Assembly (NCBI GenBank): GCA_947176285.1
Contig: CAMWQF010000108.1
Coordinates: 1 to 8,750 of the forward strand
DNA length: 8,750 nt
Direction: 5' to 3'
Source: an uncultured Porphyromonadaceae bacterium
GTDB taxonomy: Bacteria; Bacteroidota; Bacteroidia; Bacteroidales; Muribaculaceae
Positions 1 to 6,897 of the stretch are shown here, piece after piece; the stretch's first letter is position 1, and each line of letters opens with the position of its first letter. The notes under the pieces were generated by a model. It saw only the letters and a list, made by a program, of their open reading frames with translations, searched no databases and was not told the DNA's origin. The translations under genes were made by a program, and so were the position numbers.

Positions 1-98
1 AAAAAATAAAAGATATTTCATTCTCATAACTTATATGTATCTAGAATAAATTGTTTGTTATTTTTATAGCTAATGTAGACATTTCCTAACTAAATATG

Positions 99-845
99 TT
101 ATTGAGCTTGCCAATTACAGAAACCTCCGTTAGAATCAGATGTTGCAAAAGTTAATGTAGCATATACACCGCTTCCTGATGCAGCTATAGGAACAGTTAT
201 CTCTGTAGTTGTAATGGCATTACCAACTTTTGAACCTATTTTCTTTTCTCCCCATGCCGTAACTGTACAACGATAAATAGGAGTAGGAGCAGCAGCAGTC
301 CGACAACGAAACAAAACTTTTGTATGTTCTCTTTCTGTGGTAAAACCGCTAGTGCCATCTTCTTGACCGGTTGTGATAATAGTTCCAGAAGGGTATGCTA
401 CTTTTGAATAAGCAGATGTATTATCGGATAACTCCAATTTACCATTTTTATACGCTTTAGAAACGGATTGTATGTCACACAATTCGATTGTCTCACCCAT
501 TTCCAAATACTCGAGTATCGTTTGATTAGTCAATGCGATTTCAGCTTTAATGACTTCATAAAGATTTGGAGCAACCCCTAATTTCTGAGCTTCTTGTTCA
601 GAAATTGCCAATTTGTACTGATTTCCCTCCAATTTAATATAGTCTGAGAGAATTATGGAAGCTGCTCTTTTCTCCTTTATATCCTCAGACATATTATCAA
701 GCTCAGATACAGGGATTGCTAACTCCTTTGCTTGCTGAATTTCTGCCGTAGAGTAGGCTTTAGTCTCTGGTAGTTTCCCAGAAATCACTAAGTCCTCATC
801 TTGAGAACAAGAAGAGAGGGTTGTGATAAGTCCTATTAGACTCAA
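99..845 (-). CDS. Putative outer-membrane lipoprotein, unknown function, operator-controlled
   Basis: No family recognised. The sequence LSSC followed by SQDED reads as a lipobox with the lipidated cysteine at residue 13 counted from the TTG at 843-845, so a lipoprotein is likely. The acidic residues after the Cys resemble the lipoprotein export signals of Bacteroidota, which suggests a surface location. The mature part is about 235 residues: a helical, charged N-terminal half (about 35-130), then a beta-rich, Thr/Ser-rich half with Cys181, Cys193 and Cys243, ending in GFCNWQAQ. Counted from TTG, the signal peptide is only 12 residues and has no basic residue. The same frame stays open upstream to the TAA at 879-881 and adds Lys-Leu followed by a run of Ile, which would make a normal signal peptide, but no ATG exists there. 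Initiation at TTG 845 or at ATT 864-866 is possible. Its promoter carries the dyad operator of the LuxR-like regulon. Confidence 0.75.
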   Translation of the reverse strand: MSLIGLITTLSSCSQDEDLVISGKLPETKAYSTAEIQQAKELAIPVSELDNMSEDIKEKRAASIILSDYIKLEGNQYKLAISEQEAQKLGVAPNLYEVIKAEIALTNQTILEYLEMGETIELCDIQSVSKAYKNGKLELSDNTSAYSKVAYPSGTIITTGQEDGTSGFTTEREHTKVLFRCRTAAAPTPIYRCTVTAWGEKKIGSKVGNAITTTEITVPIAASGSGVYATLTFATSDSNGGFCNWQAQ

Positions 846-884
846 ATAAAAGATGCTTATTATAATTATTATTAGTTTTTATTA

Positions 885-929
885 CAAAATTACAATGAAT
901 AGAACCTGTTTTCAACACCCTTTAGGGTG
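885..929 (-). promoter_or_regulatory. Regulon operator plus -33/-7 promoter of the lipoprotein gene
   Basis: Read leftwards, the operator CACCCTAAAGGGTG (plus 916-929) is a perfect dyad; flanking bases extend it to AACACCC-N4-GGGTGTT (914-931). It directly abuts a TTG that fits the -33 element. After 23 bp comes the perfect Bacteroidota -7 box TAATTTTG (plus 885-892). With that box at about -11 to -4, the operator is centred near -41.5, which suits a class II activator. Transcription should start near 879-881, leaving a leader of about 35 nt to the TTG start. Confidence 0.8.
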
Positions 930-1021
930 TTAATGTATGCTAGAGTGAACTTTATAATAATTATTTTATTTATCATTGCATTTGTGCATAAGTGTGATAG
1001 ACAATTTGTCTTTATATATCG

Positions 1022-1661
1022 CCATATAAAGGTATCTATTTTCAAGGGTTGTTACAGCGTACTGACACGCATGGTCAGTATCAGCGTATCAGTGAGGTCT
1101 ATGGTTTCACTATTTCAATCATATCCGAAAGGGCATTGGTTGACGGCAAGGAGAGTGTTCAGAACCGCTTTGTTGTCGAAGGCAATTATACGTATAAGTA
1201 CAACAACGGCTACATCGCCATGAGCGATACCCACGCCGCCTGTATGAACTTTGTCAACGCTCTGGAGAAGATACCCGGCATCATAGCCCAGTATGAGGAA
1301 CGGACAGCGAAACTCAAAGCCGACGTTCCCCAGCTCGAAGCCATTATCCAAAGATGTGGGGCAAGGAGGAAGTGTTGAAGAAGCTCAAATCCGAACTTGC
1401 CGCCCTCGACCGCAAGATTACGGCTGAACTTGTACCCAAACATGATGAGAATGACGCACTGAGAATAAGCCGGAAAAATCCCAGCAGCCCGAAACGGAAG
1501 TCAAAGTTGAAACGACAGTGAAGACAGTTAATGTCCACACAACTGACACGCCACAGGGATATAAACCCTCAATGGTTGCTGAACCTCAACCCATTTATCC
1601 AGTGTCGGCAATTGCGCCACGTTACACGCTCGACATACCGGGATTTGACAATCCTCAATAG
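1022..1661 (+). pseudogene. Remnant of conjugative-element DNA methylase/SNF2 helicase, C-terminal end, frameshifted
   Basis: Three reading frames joined in order give one continuous protein tail. Frame A (1022 to about 1350) includes GNYTYKYNNGYIA, ALEKIPGIIAQYEERT and LKADVPQLEAII. Frame B (from about 1351) reads MWGKEEVLKKLKSELAALDR and KITAELVPKHDEN. Frame C (from about 1461) reads ENKPEKSQQPETEVKVE and on to DIPGFDNPQ, then TAG at 1659-1661. The LKADVPQLE...WGKEE..LK.LKSELAALDRKI pattern is one I associate with the C-terminus of the very large methylase/helicase proteins of Bacteroides conjugative transposons; that match is from memory. The first break looks like one lost A in the AAA run near 1350 and the second is near 1458. 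The 5' part of the gene is absent. Its GC content is visibly higher than its AT-rich surroundings, which supports foreign origin. It is almost certainly not functional. Confidence 0.65.
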
Positions 1662-1692
1662 ACAGATCAGGCTTCAATACTTGGTCTGTCTA
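1659..1692 (+). terminator. Hairpin after the methylase/helicase remnant
   Basis: Arms TAGACAGATCA (1659-1669) and TGGTCTGTCTA (1682-1692) pair over 11 positions with one G-U wobble around a 12-nt loop. The left arm begins at the stop codon of the pseudogene, and a T-rich stretch follows. This is probably the original terminator of the remnant gene. Confidence 0.55.
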
Positions 1693-1780
1693 TTTGTATA
1701 TGAAATCAGATACATACAAATTATTCTTTTCTCAACTTAGAATCAATATCACAACTCTTTCGTATGTCCTAAATTTTTAG

Positions 1781-1788
1781 TAATTTTG
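1781..1788 (+). promoter_or_regulatory. -7 box of the Crp-like gene, probably leaderless
   Basis: TAATTTTG is a perfect match to TAnnTTTG and ends only four bases before the ATG at 1793. Since transcription in Bacteroidota starts a few bases after this box, the mRNA should begin at or next to the start codon. A TTTCG about 20 bp upstream (1758-1762) is the only -33 candidate. No copy of the dyad operator lies at the 23-bp position. Confidence 0.55.
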
Positions 1789-1792
1789 TATC

Positions 1793-2242
1793 ATGGAAAG
1801 AAATCTCAACACATATCTTGAAGACATAGATCTTCAGTTCTGGCATAACTTGATTAAGAAGCATGGAAACCTTGTAATCTTCGAAGAGGGAGAGTTCGTA
1901 TGTCATCAAGGAGAGAAGTCCTCAGTTTTTGGATATGTTCAATCCGGCAATTTCTGCATCGAAATTGAAGGATCTGATCATAAAAAGCAAGTCATTGATA
2001 ATATTTTCCCTAATTTTCTTATAGGAAATTATCCCGATTGTATGTATGAGGGTGTTTCACATTTTGATATAAAGGCAGTAGATAAGTCTTCTGCATATCT
2101 CATGGATGCCAGAATTCTTTTGAATATATACGAACAGGATCATAACATTCAAAATCATGGTCGATTATTAATCGAAGCAATGTTAAAATCTTTGATTGTA
2201 CGTTATGTTGATTTTGTTTCTAATAACTTCTCCATGGGATAG
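1793..2242 (+). CDS. Crp/Fnr-like cyclic-nucleotide-binding-fold protein lacking the HTH domain
   Basis: Residues about 20-115 fit the Crp/Fnr effector-binding beta-roll: VIFEEGEFVCHQGEKSS, then GYVQSGNFCIEI, then a second glycine-rich part (FLIGNYPDCMYEG) and the linking helix. The family is usually about 190-230 residues with a C-terminal winged helix; this protein is 149 residues and stops right after the dimer helix (IVRYVDFVSNN). It therefore has no visible DNA-binding domain. In the +1 frame the text continues as TSPWDRIFSTIRFHNFP, which resembles the T/S-P-x-x-R segment that follows the dimer helix in full-length relatives. This hints that a frameshift near 2225 truncated the gene, although that frame also closes soon without an HTH. 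The cAMP-contacting Arg/Ser pattern of true Crp is not seen. It may be a decayed regulator or a ligand-binding remnant. The nearby mobile-element scar fits a region of decay. Confidence 0.65.
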   Translation: MERNLNTYLEDIDLQFWHNLIKKHGNLVIFEEGEFVCHQGEKSSVFGYVQSGNFCIEIEGSDHKKQVIDNIFPNFLIGNYPDCMYEGVSHFDIKAVDKSSAYLMDARILLNIYEQDHNIQNHGRLLIEAMLKSLIVRYVDFVSNNFSMG

Positions 2243-2280
2243 AATATTCTCCACTATAAGATTTCATAATTTTCCAGCTC

Positions 2281-2306
2281 ACAAAAGCTTATGACATTTC
2301 TTTTGT
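2281..2306 (+). terminator. Weak hairpin between convergent genes
   Basis: ACAAAAG (2281-2287) and CTTTTGT (2300-2306) form a 7-bp stem with a 12-nt loop, followed by TTTTAAT. It lies between the convergent ends at 2242 and 2365 and could end transcription from the left. The stem is AT-rich and short, so support is weak. Confidence 0.3.
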
Positions 2307-2364
2307 TTTAATATCAGCTTATTATAAGTAATTTGTTGTTTATTTGGGTATCTAACTTTTTTAT

Positions 2365-3393
2365 TTATTTTAAAAATTCAAGTATTATATAAGCATTGCG
2401 CATATTTGCCAACGATGACACATTTTTACCTGAATGTTCTACCATGTTAAGAAATGCTTTAATTTCTGAAAAAAAACCTTGAGTGTAGAGTTGGTTATTC
2501 TCTTTTATCGGATTAAAATTATTTCGTTCCATTAATATCTGTTCCGATGTGGAGAATAAGCCAAGTTTATCTACTGGTATCCCTATGATCTTTTTAGGAT
2601 GTGGAGTATATAATAATTTCTCCATTTGGTTAAGTCTATACTCACCGGAGGTAGTGTTCACTCTGAGTAGTTCTTCCGAATTCGTCCAAGAATATGCTGT
2701 TGATAATTCTATGAAACCTTTTATATTATCATGAGAAAGTAATCCTTGAATTGTAACCGCATAGTTTTGATCAGTGTGTTGAATGGATATTTTTTTTGCG
2801 CTACCAAATAGATATGCTACCATATCCACCGGATGAATGAACAAGTCAGTAAGAGGATCACCTTCTGGATATGCTCCAGTATGGTACGTTAATGTATAGC
2901 TTATGATGTCAGTTTTTGTAAGATGGTTCTTCAATATATTAATTAACGGAGAGTGGCGTTTCTGCATTCCGACCATGACCTTCTGTTGCGTATCAATTTC
3001 TATAAGCTTTTCAAGTTGCTGAAGAGTTCGGCAAGGAGGTTTCTCAATAAAGAGGTATTTCCCGGAAGATATTACACGGGTACATATTTCATAATGCTGT
3101 TGTGGAGATGTACATACAAAAACACCTTTGACATCGCTGTCATTTAATATTTCATCTAGTGATGTCGTAGCCTTAACCCCGAAACGACGCTTAATAAGTT
3201 CCAATTTATCGGAGCTTTTACAACAAATATATTTTAGCTTAATGCCAAGATACTGCAGGATAGGGTAAAGATTTTGCAGGGCATGACTTCCTACTCCTAC
3301 AAATGCATATTGTGCGGAATAATCTGATTGCAACATCTTCCTGTTTCTAAATGTGCGCCATCGATATATATTATTACTTATTAATTTTTTCAT
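2365..3393 (-). CDS. Gfo/Idh/MocA family NAD(P)-dependent oxidoreductase
   Basis: The Rossmann N-terminus is clear: YAFVGVGSHALQNL (about 29-42) carries the dinucleotide-binding glycines. It is followed by VKGVFVCTSPQQHYEI (88-103) and FIEKPPCRTLQQLEKL (115-130), whose EKP motif supplies the usual catalytic/cofactor lysine. In the C-terminal alpha/beta part, DLFIHPVDMVAYLFG (183-197) keeps His187 and Asp190 of the family's D-x-x-x-H-x-x-D element. The length of 342 residues is normal. Relatives oxidise or reduce hydroxyl/keto groups of sugars, inositols or amino-sugar derivatives; the substrate here is unknown. The first 28 residues before the Rossmann strand are basic and somewhat longer than typical. 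The ATG overlaps the end of the upstream radical SAM gene by 20 bp, so the two are surely cotranscribed and probably translationally coupled. Confidence 0.85.
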   Translation of the reverse strand: MKKLISNNIYRWRTFRNRKMLQSDYSAQYAFVGVGSHALQNLYPILQYLGIKLKYICCKSSDKLELIKRRFGVKATTSLDEILNDSDVKGVFVCTSPQQHYEICTRVISSGKYLFIEKPPCRTLQQLEKLIEIDTQQKVMVGMQKRHSPLINILKNHLTKTDIISYTLTYHTGAYPEGDPLTDLFIHPVDMVAYLFGSAKKISIQHTDQNYAVTIQGLLSHDNIKGFIELSTAYSWTNSEELLRVNTTSGEYRLNQMEKLLYTPHPKKIIGIPVDKLGLFSTSEQILMERNNFNPIKENNQLYTQGFFSEIKAFLNMVEHSGKNVSSLANMRNAYIILEFLK

Positions 3394-4456
3394 CTTTTAC
3401 TCTTTTGAGATATTTTCGGTATGTGAGTTTTCTATCAGTATTCCATTGATATTTACCATAGAATGTTTCAATAATGCTTTTAGGAAGTATCTTTTCCAGA
3501 TTACGGAGTAGTATTATGTCATACTTACGGTGGAAATTAATCCAACAGCCATTACATTCTTTTGACAATCGGCACTGAGTAGATACACTTTCAGCCGAGT
3601 TGAAGATATCATCAAGAGTTTTTTCCTTGATGTTACCAAGTATTACATCAAGATTCTGGCAAACAGGGACATTGCCATCAGGATGAATTATAAGCGAATT
3701 GTTGATTGAATGGCAACGTAACCTCAGATTACCATTCCGCCATTGGTCGTATAGGACTACAAAATCATAATTCTCTTGTGTATCATGAATATTAGAAGGA
3801 ATGTGTGAGATATAATTCTCTCCCTGTGTCCTCAACATTTCAACTTGTGTATCGAAATATGCCATCTTGCCATAAATGCCTATTCTAATGTCTATTCCAT
3901 ATTTTTTTGCAATGTCTATGGTGTATTCCATATCCTTGAAACTGTTGAACGGAGATAGACAAAACATTAGTGATATAGGAATCTCATCTTTAAGCTCCTC
4001 AATAACTCTTATTACTTTGTCGTACCCATCAACACCACGCATTGTTTTATAAGTTTCCCTGTTGCCGTCTAGCGACAGGAACAGATGTTTCGGTCGGTAA
4101 CGCCTAGTCAGATCAATTACTTTATCAGGTGCAAGGCAATTAGAAAGGAGAGTGTAATTCGGATGATTTATATGAAACCACTCCATTATTTCAGCGGCTT
4201 GCGGATGTAACACGAACTCACCTCCTTCAAGACCTACTGTTGTATAACGATCAATGCACTTGCTTGAAATCAATGATACTATCTCTTCTTTTGAAAGGGA
4301 GTCATGTGACTTTTGCCATATTTGGCAATGCTTACAACGTGACTGACATCGATTAGTCGCGTATATCATAAGTTGAGACAGTTTCTTTTTCTTATGGAAA
4401 ATGATATTATTTATAAGGATAACGCCATTTCTTAGATAATCTTTAATTTTATACAT
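3374..4456 (-). CDS. Radical SAM enzyme with SPASM-type C-terminal domain
   Basis: ATNRCQSRCKHCQIW contains the CxxxCxxC cluster site (Cys37, Cys41, Cys44) that binds the [4Fe-4S] cluster and S-adenosylmethionine; GLEGGE (75-80) is the GGE motif contacting SAM. The TIM-barrel region runs to about residue 235. The C-terminal part has Cys248 (LRCHS), IIHPDGNVPVCQN (Cys266), LGNI, and CRLSKECNGCW (Cys295, 301, 304), a SPASM/twitch layout for auxiliary clusters. Family members modify peptides, sugars or other small molecules by radical chemistry; the substrate cannot be told here. Coupling to a Gfo/Idh/MocA dehydrogenase suggests a two-step modification of a sugar- or cyclitol-like compound, which is inference. 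The N-terminal stretch before the cluster is basic and hydrophobic (GVILINNIIFHKKKK). Its promoter shows no copy of the dyad operator. Confidence 0.88.
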   Translation of the reverse strand: MYKIKDYLRNGVILINNIIFHKKKKLSQLMIYATNRCQSRCKHCQIWQKSHDSLSKEEIVSLISSKCIDRYTTVGLEGGEFVLHPQAAEIMEWFHINHPNYTLLSNCLAPDKVIDLTRRYRPKHLFLSLDGNRETYKTMRGVDGYDKVIRVIEELKDEIPISLMFCLSPFNSFKDMEYTIDIAKKYGIDIRIGIYGKMAYFDTQVEMLRTQGENYISHIPSNIHDTQENYDFVVLYDQWRNGNLRLRCHSINNSLIIHPDGNVPVCQNLDVILGNIKEKTLDDIFNSAESVSTQCRLSKECNGCWINFHRKYDIILLRNLEKILPKSIIETFYGKYQWNTDRKLTYRKYLKRVKDEKINK

Positions 4457-4493
4457 AAGTAGATGGTGAAAATTAGTTTATATCATAATTTTG

Positions 4494-4501
4494 CAAAGGT
4501 T
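4494..4501 (-). promoter_or_regulatory. Possible -7 box of the radical SAM operon
   Basis: Read leftwards this is AACCTTTG, one mismatch from TAnnTTTG, and it lies about 37 bp before the ATG at 4456. No convincing -33 element or regulon operator was found at the expected distances. This is a tentative call. Confidence 0.35.
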
Positions 4502-4594
4502 TGTACGAAATAAGCATAACCACCTACGACTATCGCACAAATAAAAGTTATACAATTGGCTGACAAGCTACCTCTGCAACTTATATAAGTATAT

Positions 4595-4651
4595 ATACAA
4601 GAATCTATGAGGTTGTACTCTTGCTAAGTGCAACCTCATAGATTCTTGTAT
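4595..4651 (-). terminator. Strong hairpin terminator behind the secreted-protein unit
   Basis: Arms at 4595-4615 and 4631-4651 are perfectly complementary over 21 bp (inner end GGTTG / CAACC). The inner 15 bases can pair partly, 4617-4619 with 4627-4629. The hairpin begins 9 bases after the stop codon at 4661-4663 and is followed, read leftwards, by a TATATATACTTATA stretch. It most likely ends transcription of the operon above it and insulates the radical SAM genes. Confidence 0.75.
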
Positions 4652-4660
4652 TGTCATATT

Positions 4661-5623
4661 TTAATCTGCAACCACTATTTGTTTAGAGTCTTTTACATTA
4701 TTGTCAACTACTAATGTGGCAATGTATACTCCACTACGAAGTGATGACAGGTTGATTGAAACGGAAGTGTCTGTAACATCACAATTTACAGAAGTGGTTT
4801 GTGCCCCCATTAGATCACTGATAATGATTTTGGCATTAGTTGCAACCTGAGAAATGGAATATGTGAATGTTGTTTCTCCGTGGGTTGGATTAGGTGTGCA
4901 GCTTATAATATAATCATTTCGTTCTACTGATTCAGTCCTTGTTGAATTTAGTCTTGTAGAGAGGTTCTCGATTACTGAATTCTGTTGTGTAATCACACCT
5001 TGTAATTCTTGAACTGATTGAACAAGCATTGGAATGATTGCTGTATAATTAATCAGCTTATTTCCATTCTCATCAGTTTTTACCGCGTCAGGAATTATTT
5101 GTTCTACTTCTTGTGCAAGGAAACCGTACTGAGTGTTATCCTCTTCTTCCGGACCCATAGCATTTAGAGATGTTGTTATATTGGTAGAGTTTTTAGTTGA
5201 CAACCCCTTATCTGTTTTCCAGTTATAGGAAACGGGGCGTAATCCCATTATGGTGTTTAATCCACCATCTAAAGTACGTATGTTTGTTTTCGCTCTTTCA
5301 TCTGAGTAGTTATATACACTAGCCACTTGTATGCTATTGAACTTTCCGGTACCAGTGTTGTAAAAAACTACTTGGTTTCCTGTACCTGCGATTCGGGGAT
5401 TGGCTGGGGTTAGATCGAGCTGGAAAAAATTGCCAGTTTTGCATGTCCAGTAGAGTCCGTTCATTTTATCTATGGTTAATCCTAAGAATGAATGTGCGGG
5501 TGCTCCTTCAATACTGAGTTTTCCACTTGTGTAAGTGATTTGTGCATTTACAACTGATGGAGTTGTAAATAGAGAGATGATTGCTACTATGGAAAGTAGC
5601 CAGGTTTTAGTTAAATGTTTCAT
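4661..5623 (-). CDS. Type IX-secreted protein with S74 intramolecular chaperone domain
   Basis: An N-terminal signal peptide (MKHLTKTWLL through VVNA, cleavage near residue 27) leads into about 80 beta-rich residues. From about 107 to 205 comes an endosialidase-type (Peptidase S74) chaperone domain: SDERAKTNI with the Ser107/Lys112 pair spaced like the known Ser-Lys autocleavage dyad, then LRPVSYNWK, YGFLAQEVEQIIPDAV and INYTAIIPMLVQSVQEL. A short coiled coil follows (about 205-228, VQELQGVITQQNSVIENLS). Residues about 240-318 look like a type A sorting domain of the type IX (Por) system: PNPTHGETTFTYSI, then IIISDLMGAQ, then LSSLRSGVYIATLVV. The protein should be exported and delivered to the cell surface or medium, probably as a trimer through the S74/coiled-coil part. 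It lies 24 bp after the small secreted protein gene, so the two form an operon under the regulon operator. Confidence 0.85.
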   Translation of the reverse strand: MKHLTKTWLLSIVAIISLFTTPSVVNAQITYTSGKLSIEGAPAHSFLGLTIDKMNGLYWTCKTGNFFQLDLTPANPRIAGTGNQVVFYNTGTGKFNSIQVASVYNYSDERAKTNIRTLDGGLNTIMGLRPVSYNWKTDKGLSTKNSTNITTSLNAMGPEEEDNTQYGFLAQEVEQIIPDAVKTDENGNKLINYTAIIPMLVQSVQELQGVITQQNSVIENLSTRLNSTRTESVERNDYIISCTPNPTHGETTFTYSISQVATNAKIIISDLMGAQTTSVNCDVTDTSVSINLSSLRSGVYIATLVVDNNVKDSKQIVVAD

Positions 5624-5647
5624 TTTTTATGTTTTTTGATTGTTAGA

Positions 5648-6049
5648 TTATTTTATTTCGGCTTTGAATTGGGTAAACCCAGATATGGTGGTATTGGGAT
5701 TTATCTGTATCTCAGATGCAGATAGTGTTATTTTCCCACTATTAAACATCACTGGACCTTGTGTCTTTGTAGAAGTTACGGCAGATCCCACTTTTATTTT
5801 TGATCCACTATATGTTTTCGGTCCATTTATTGTTTCGTTTTGTATATAAATTATCGTAGGTGTTGTGCCATAACTAATATATGGAAGTTCATTAAGATCA
5901 CTTGGGTTTACTTGTGCTGTTTCTCTTAGAGAAACAGATTGAGAGGCGCTTGAAGCATTTGTGCCATCTCTTGATGGGAGTGTTTCCTGACCCCAGGACA
6001 AACCTGTTGTCAAACATACTCCTATCATTACAAAAATTAGTTTTTTCAT
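5648..6049 (-). CDS. Small secreted beta-rich protein, partner of the S74 protein
   Basis: The start is taken as the ATG at 6047-6049 (MKKLIFVMIG...), giving 133 residues. A longer in-frame start at 6118 would lie inside the promoter's -7 box and is rejected. The signal peptide is clear (about 1-20, ending LSWGQ). After a Ser/Ala-rich linker (about 30-50), the C-terminal half (about 79-133) is a regular beta pattern: YSGSKIKVGSAVTS, GPVMFNSGKITLSASEIQI, then NPNTTISGFTQFKAEI. Such hydrophobic-polar strands with a 'gf..F.A.I' ending are common in Bacteroidota surface proteins (coathanger/stack-type modules), but no specific family is claimed. It is the first gene of the unit and starts about 60 nt after the predicted transcription start. 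No sorting domain is seen, so it may stay periplasmic or act with the downstream protein. Confidence 0.75.
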   Translation of the reverse strand: MKKLIFVMIGVCLTTGLSWGQETLPSRDGTNASSASQSVSLRETAQVNPSDLNELPYISYGTTPTIIYIQNETINGPKTYSGSKIKVGSAVTSTKTQGPVMFNSGKITLSASEIQINPNTTISGFTQFKAEIK

Positions 6050-6115
6050 TTGATGATTTTTGTTTTGGATTATTGTTTTTGTTTTATATCTCTTATTTAT
6101 TCCTGAATTGTGTTG

Positions 6116-6160
6116 CAAAATTACAACGTAAATAAAGGAAAAGCACCACCCTAAAGGGTG
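6116..6160 (-). promoter_or_regulatory. Regulon operator plus -33/-7 promoter of the secreted-protein operon
   Basis: Read leftwards the operator is CACCCTTTAGGGTG (plus 6147-6160), a perfect dyad that extends to CCACCC-N4-GGGTGG (6146-6161). It is followed by GTG at the -33 place, a total of 23 bp, and the perfect -7 box TAATTTTG (plus 6116-6123). The geometry is identical to the lipoprotein promoter. The site lies only 18 bp after the stop codon of the acyltransferase gene, so read-through from that gene is also possible. Confidence 0.8.
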
Positions 6161-6178
6161 GAATTTAAAATTGTATAT

Positions 6179-6790
6179 TTAACTCGATTTGTAACTAATC
6201 AAGATATCACTTGACATTGAATATATTGGAATGGTTTCTGATGCGAGATATTGTTTAGAAGGGGCTATCTGATGAGCATCTATCCCAAGAGCCTTCAGGT
6301 TATTGAAGAGTTTTCGGTCAACTTCAGCCAACAGGCAACCATAGGGGTCCTTCTTAATTGGTGCGGTTACAATATTTATTAATGTTTTGAGTATGGATTT
6401 TGGATATTGAGATGCTTCTTTATTAATTGCCAATCTTCCTATATGCCAGTATTTGGTTATGTCTTTACTAAAATCGCAATCAAGAGGATTGAATCCAAAC
6501 AATGTCTCCATTGGTAATTTTGCTTTTCTGTCCCACAATGTTGATCTAATCGATCCAACCATATCTCCTGTATTATTACGAACTATAAAGATTTTTGATC
6601 TATCTGCTAATTCAGTCTCTTCTTTATACACCTTATAGACTAATTCTTGGATTTTTCCCTTAATATCGCTATCTTTTGAAGTATGATGGCTTATATTTTC
6701 TTTAACCACAAATTGTGCAAGTTCCCATAATACAGAGTTATCAGCCTCATAGACCGTGAAATCTTTGTGGATAAGCATAGAATATTCCAT
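6179..6790 (-). CDS. GNAT-fold acyltransferase resembling LuxI/FeeM autoinducer or N-acyl amino acid synthases
   Basis: The 203-residue length and motif order recall LuxI- and FeeM-type synthases. There is an N-terminal 'FTVYEADN' strand and helix; then FIVRNNTGDMVGSIRSTLWD (68-87), like the 'G..R' strand; then LPMETLFGFNP; then YWHIGRLAI (114-122), reminiscent of the WExSRF motif of LuxI; then CLLAEVDRKLFNNLKALGI (152-170), like the late helix and 'G' turn of the family; and a closing strand IPIYSMSSDIL. Known relatives join an acyl chain from acyl-ACP to an amino acid or SAM-derived amine. The exact substrate, and even acyl-ACP use, is inference, and an ordinary GNAT acetyltransferase remains possible. 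The gene is divergent from the PAS-LuxR regulator and carries the operator at the same 23-bp distance from its -7 box as the other targets, as a positive-feedback signal synthase would. The ATG at 6790 lies about 22 nt after the predicted transcription start. Confidence 0.65.
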   Translation of the reverse strand: MEYSMLIHKDFTVYEADNSVLWELAQFVVKENISHHTSKDSDIKGKIQELVYKVYKEETELADRSKIFIVRNNTGDMVGSIRSTLWDRKAKLPMETLFGFNPLDCDFSKDITKYWHIGRLAINKEASQYPKSILKTLINIVTAPIKKDPYGCLLAEVDRKLFNNLKALGIDAHQIAPSKQYLASETIPIYSMSSDILISYKSS

Positions 6791-6817
6791 TATTGAATGT
6801 TATTTGATAGTTTTCGT

Positions 6818-6862
6818 CAAACTTACTAAATTGCTTAGCTAACTGCAACACACGAAAGAGTG
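6818..6862 (-). promoter_or_regulatory. Regulon operator plus -33/-7 promoter of the acyltransferase gene
   Basis: Read leftwards the operator is CACTCTTTCGTGTG (plus 6849-6862), a weaker dyad that keeps CACnC-N4-GnGTG. It abuts a TTG at the -33 place; 23 bp separate it from TAAGTTTG (plus 6818-6825), a perfect TAnnTTTG. The spacing is the same as at three other promoters in the window, which is the main reason to accept this weaker copy. Confidence 0.7.
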
Positions 6863-6897
6863 AAAGTGCAAATTCGAAGTCAAAAAACTATAAATTT

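Noticed and set aside
999..1011. Small palindrome AGACAATTTGTCT near the left edge of the remnant
   Set aside because: Perfect but only 6-bp arms. It shares AGACA with the hairpin at 1659-1692, but there is not enough to call element ends or an attachment site.
927..1223. Open frame with hydrophobic N-terminus
   Set aside because: It starts inside the operator dyad and runs out of frame through the methylase/helicase remnant; no family or coding pattern supports it.
4502..4540. Regulon operator in front of the radical SAM gene
   Set aside because: A CACC lies at 4521-4524, but the partner half GnGTG is missing and the distance to the -7 candidate does not fit 23 or 41 bp.
6050..6118. Longer start of the small secreted protein
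   Set aside because: It overlaps the -7 box at 6116-6123 and hides a standard MKK signal peptide starting at 6049.
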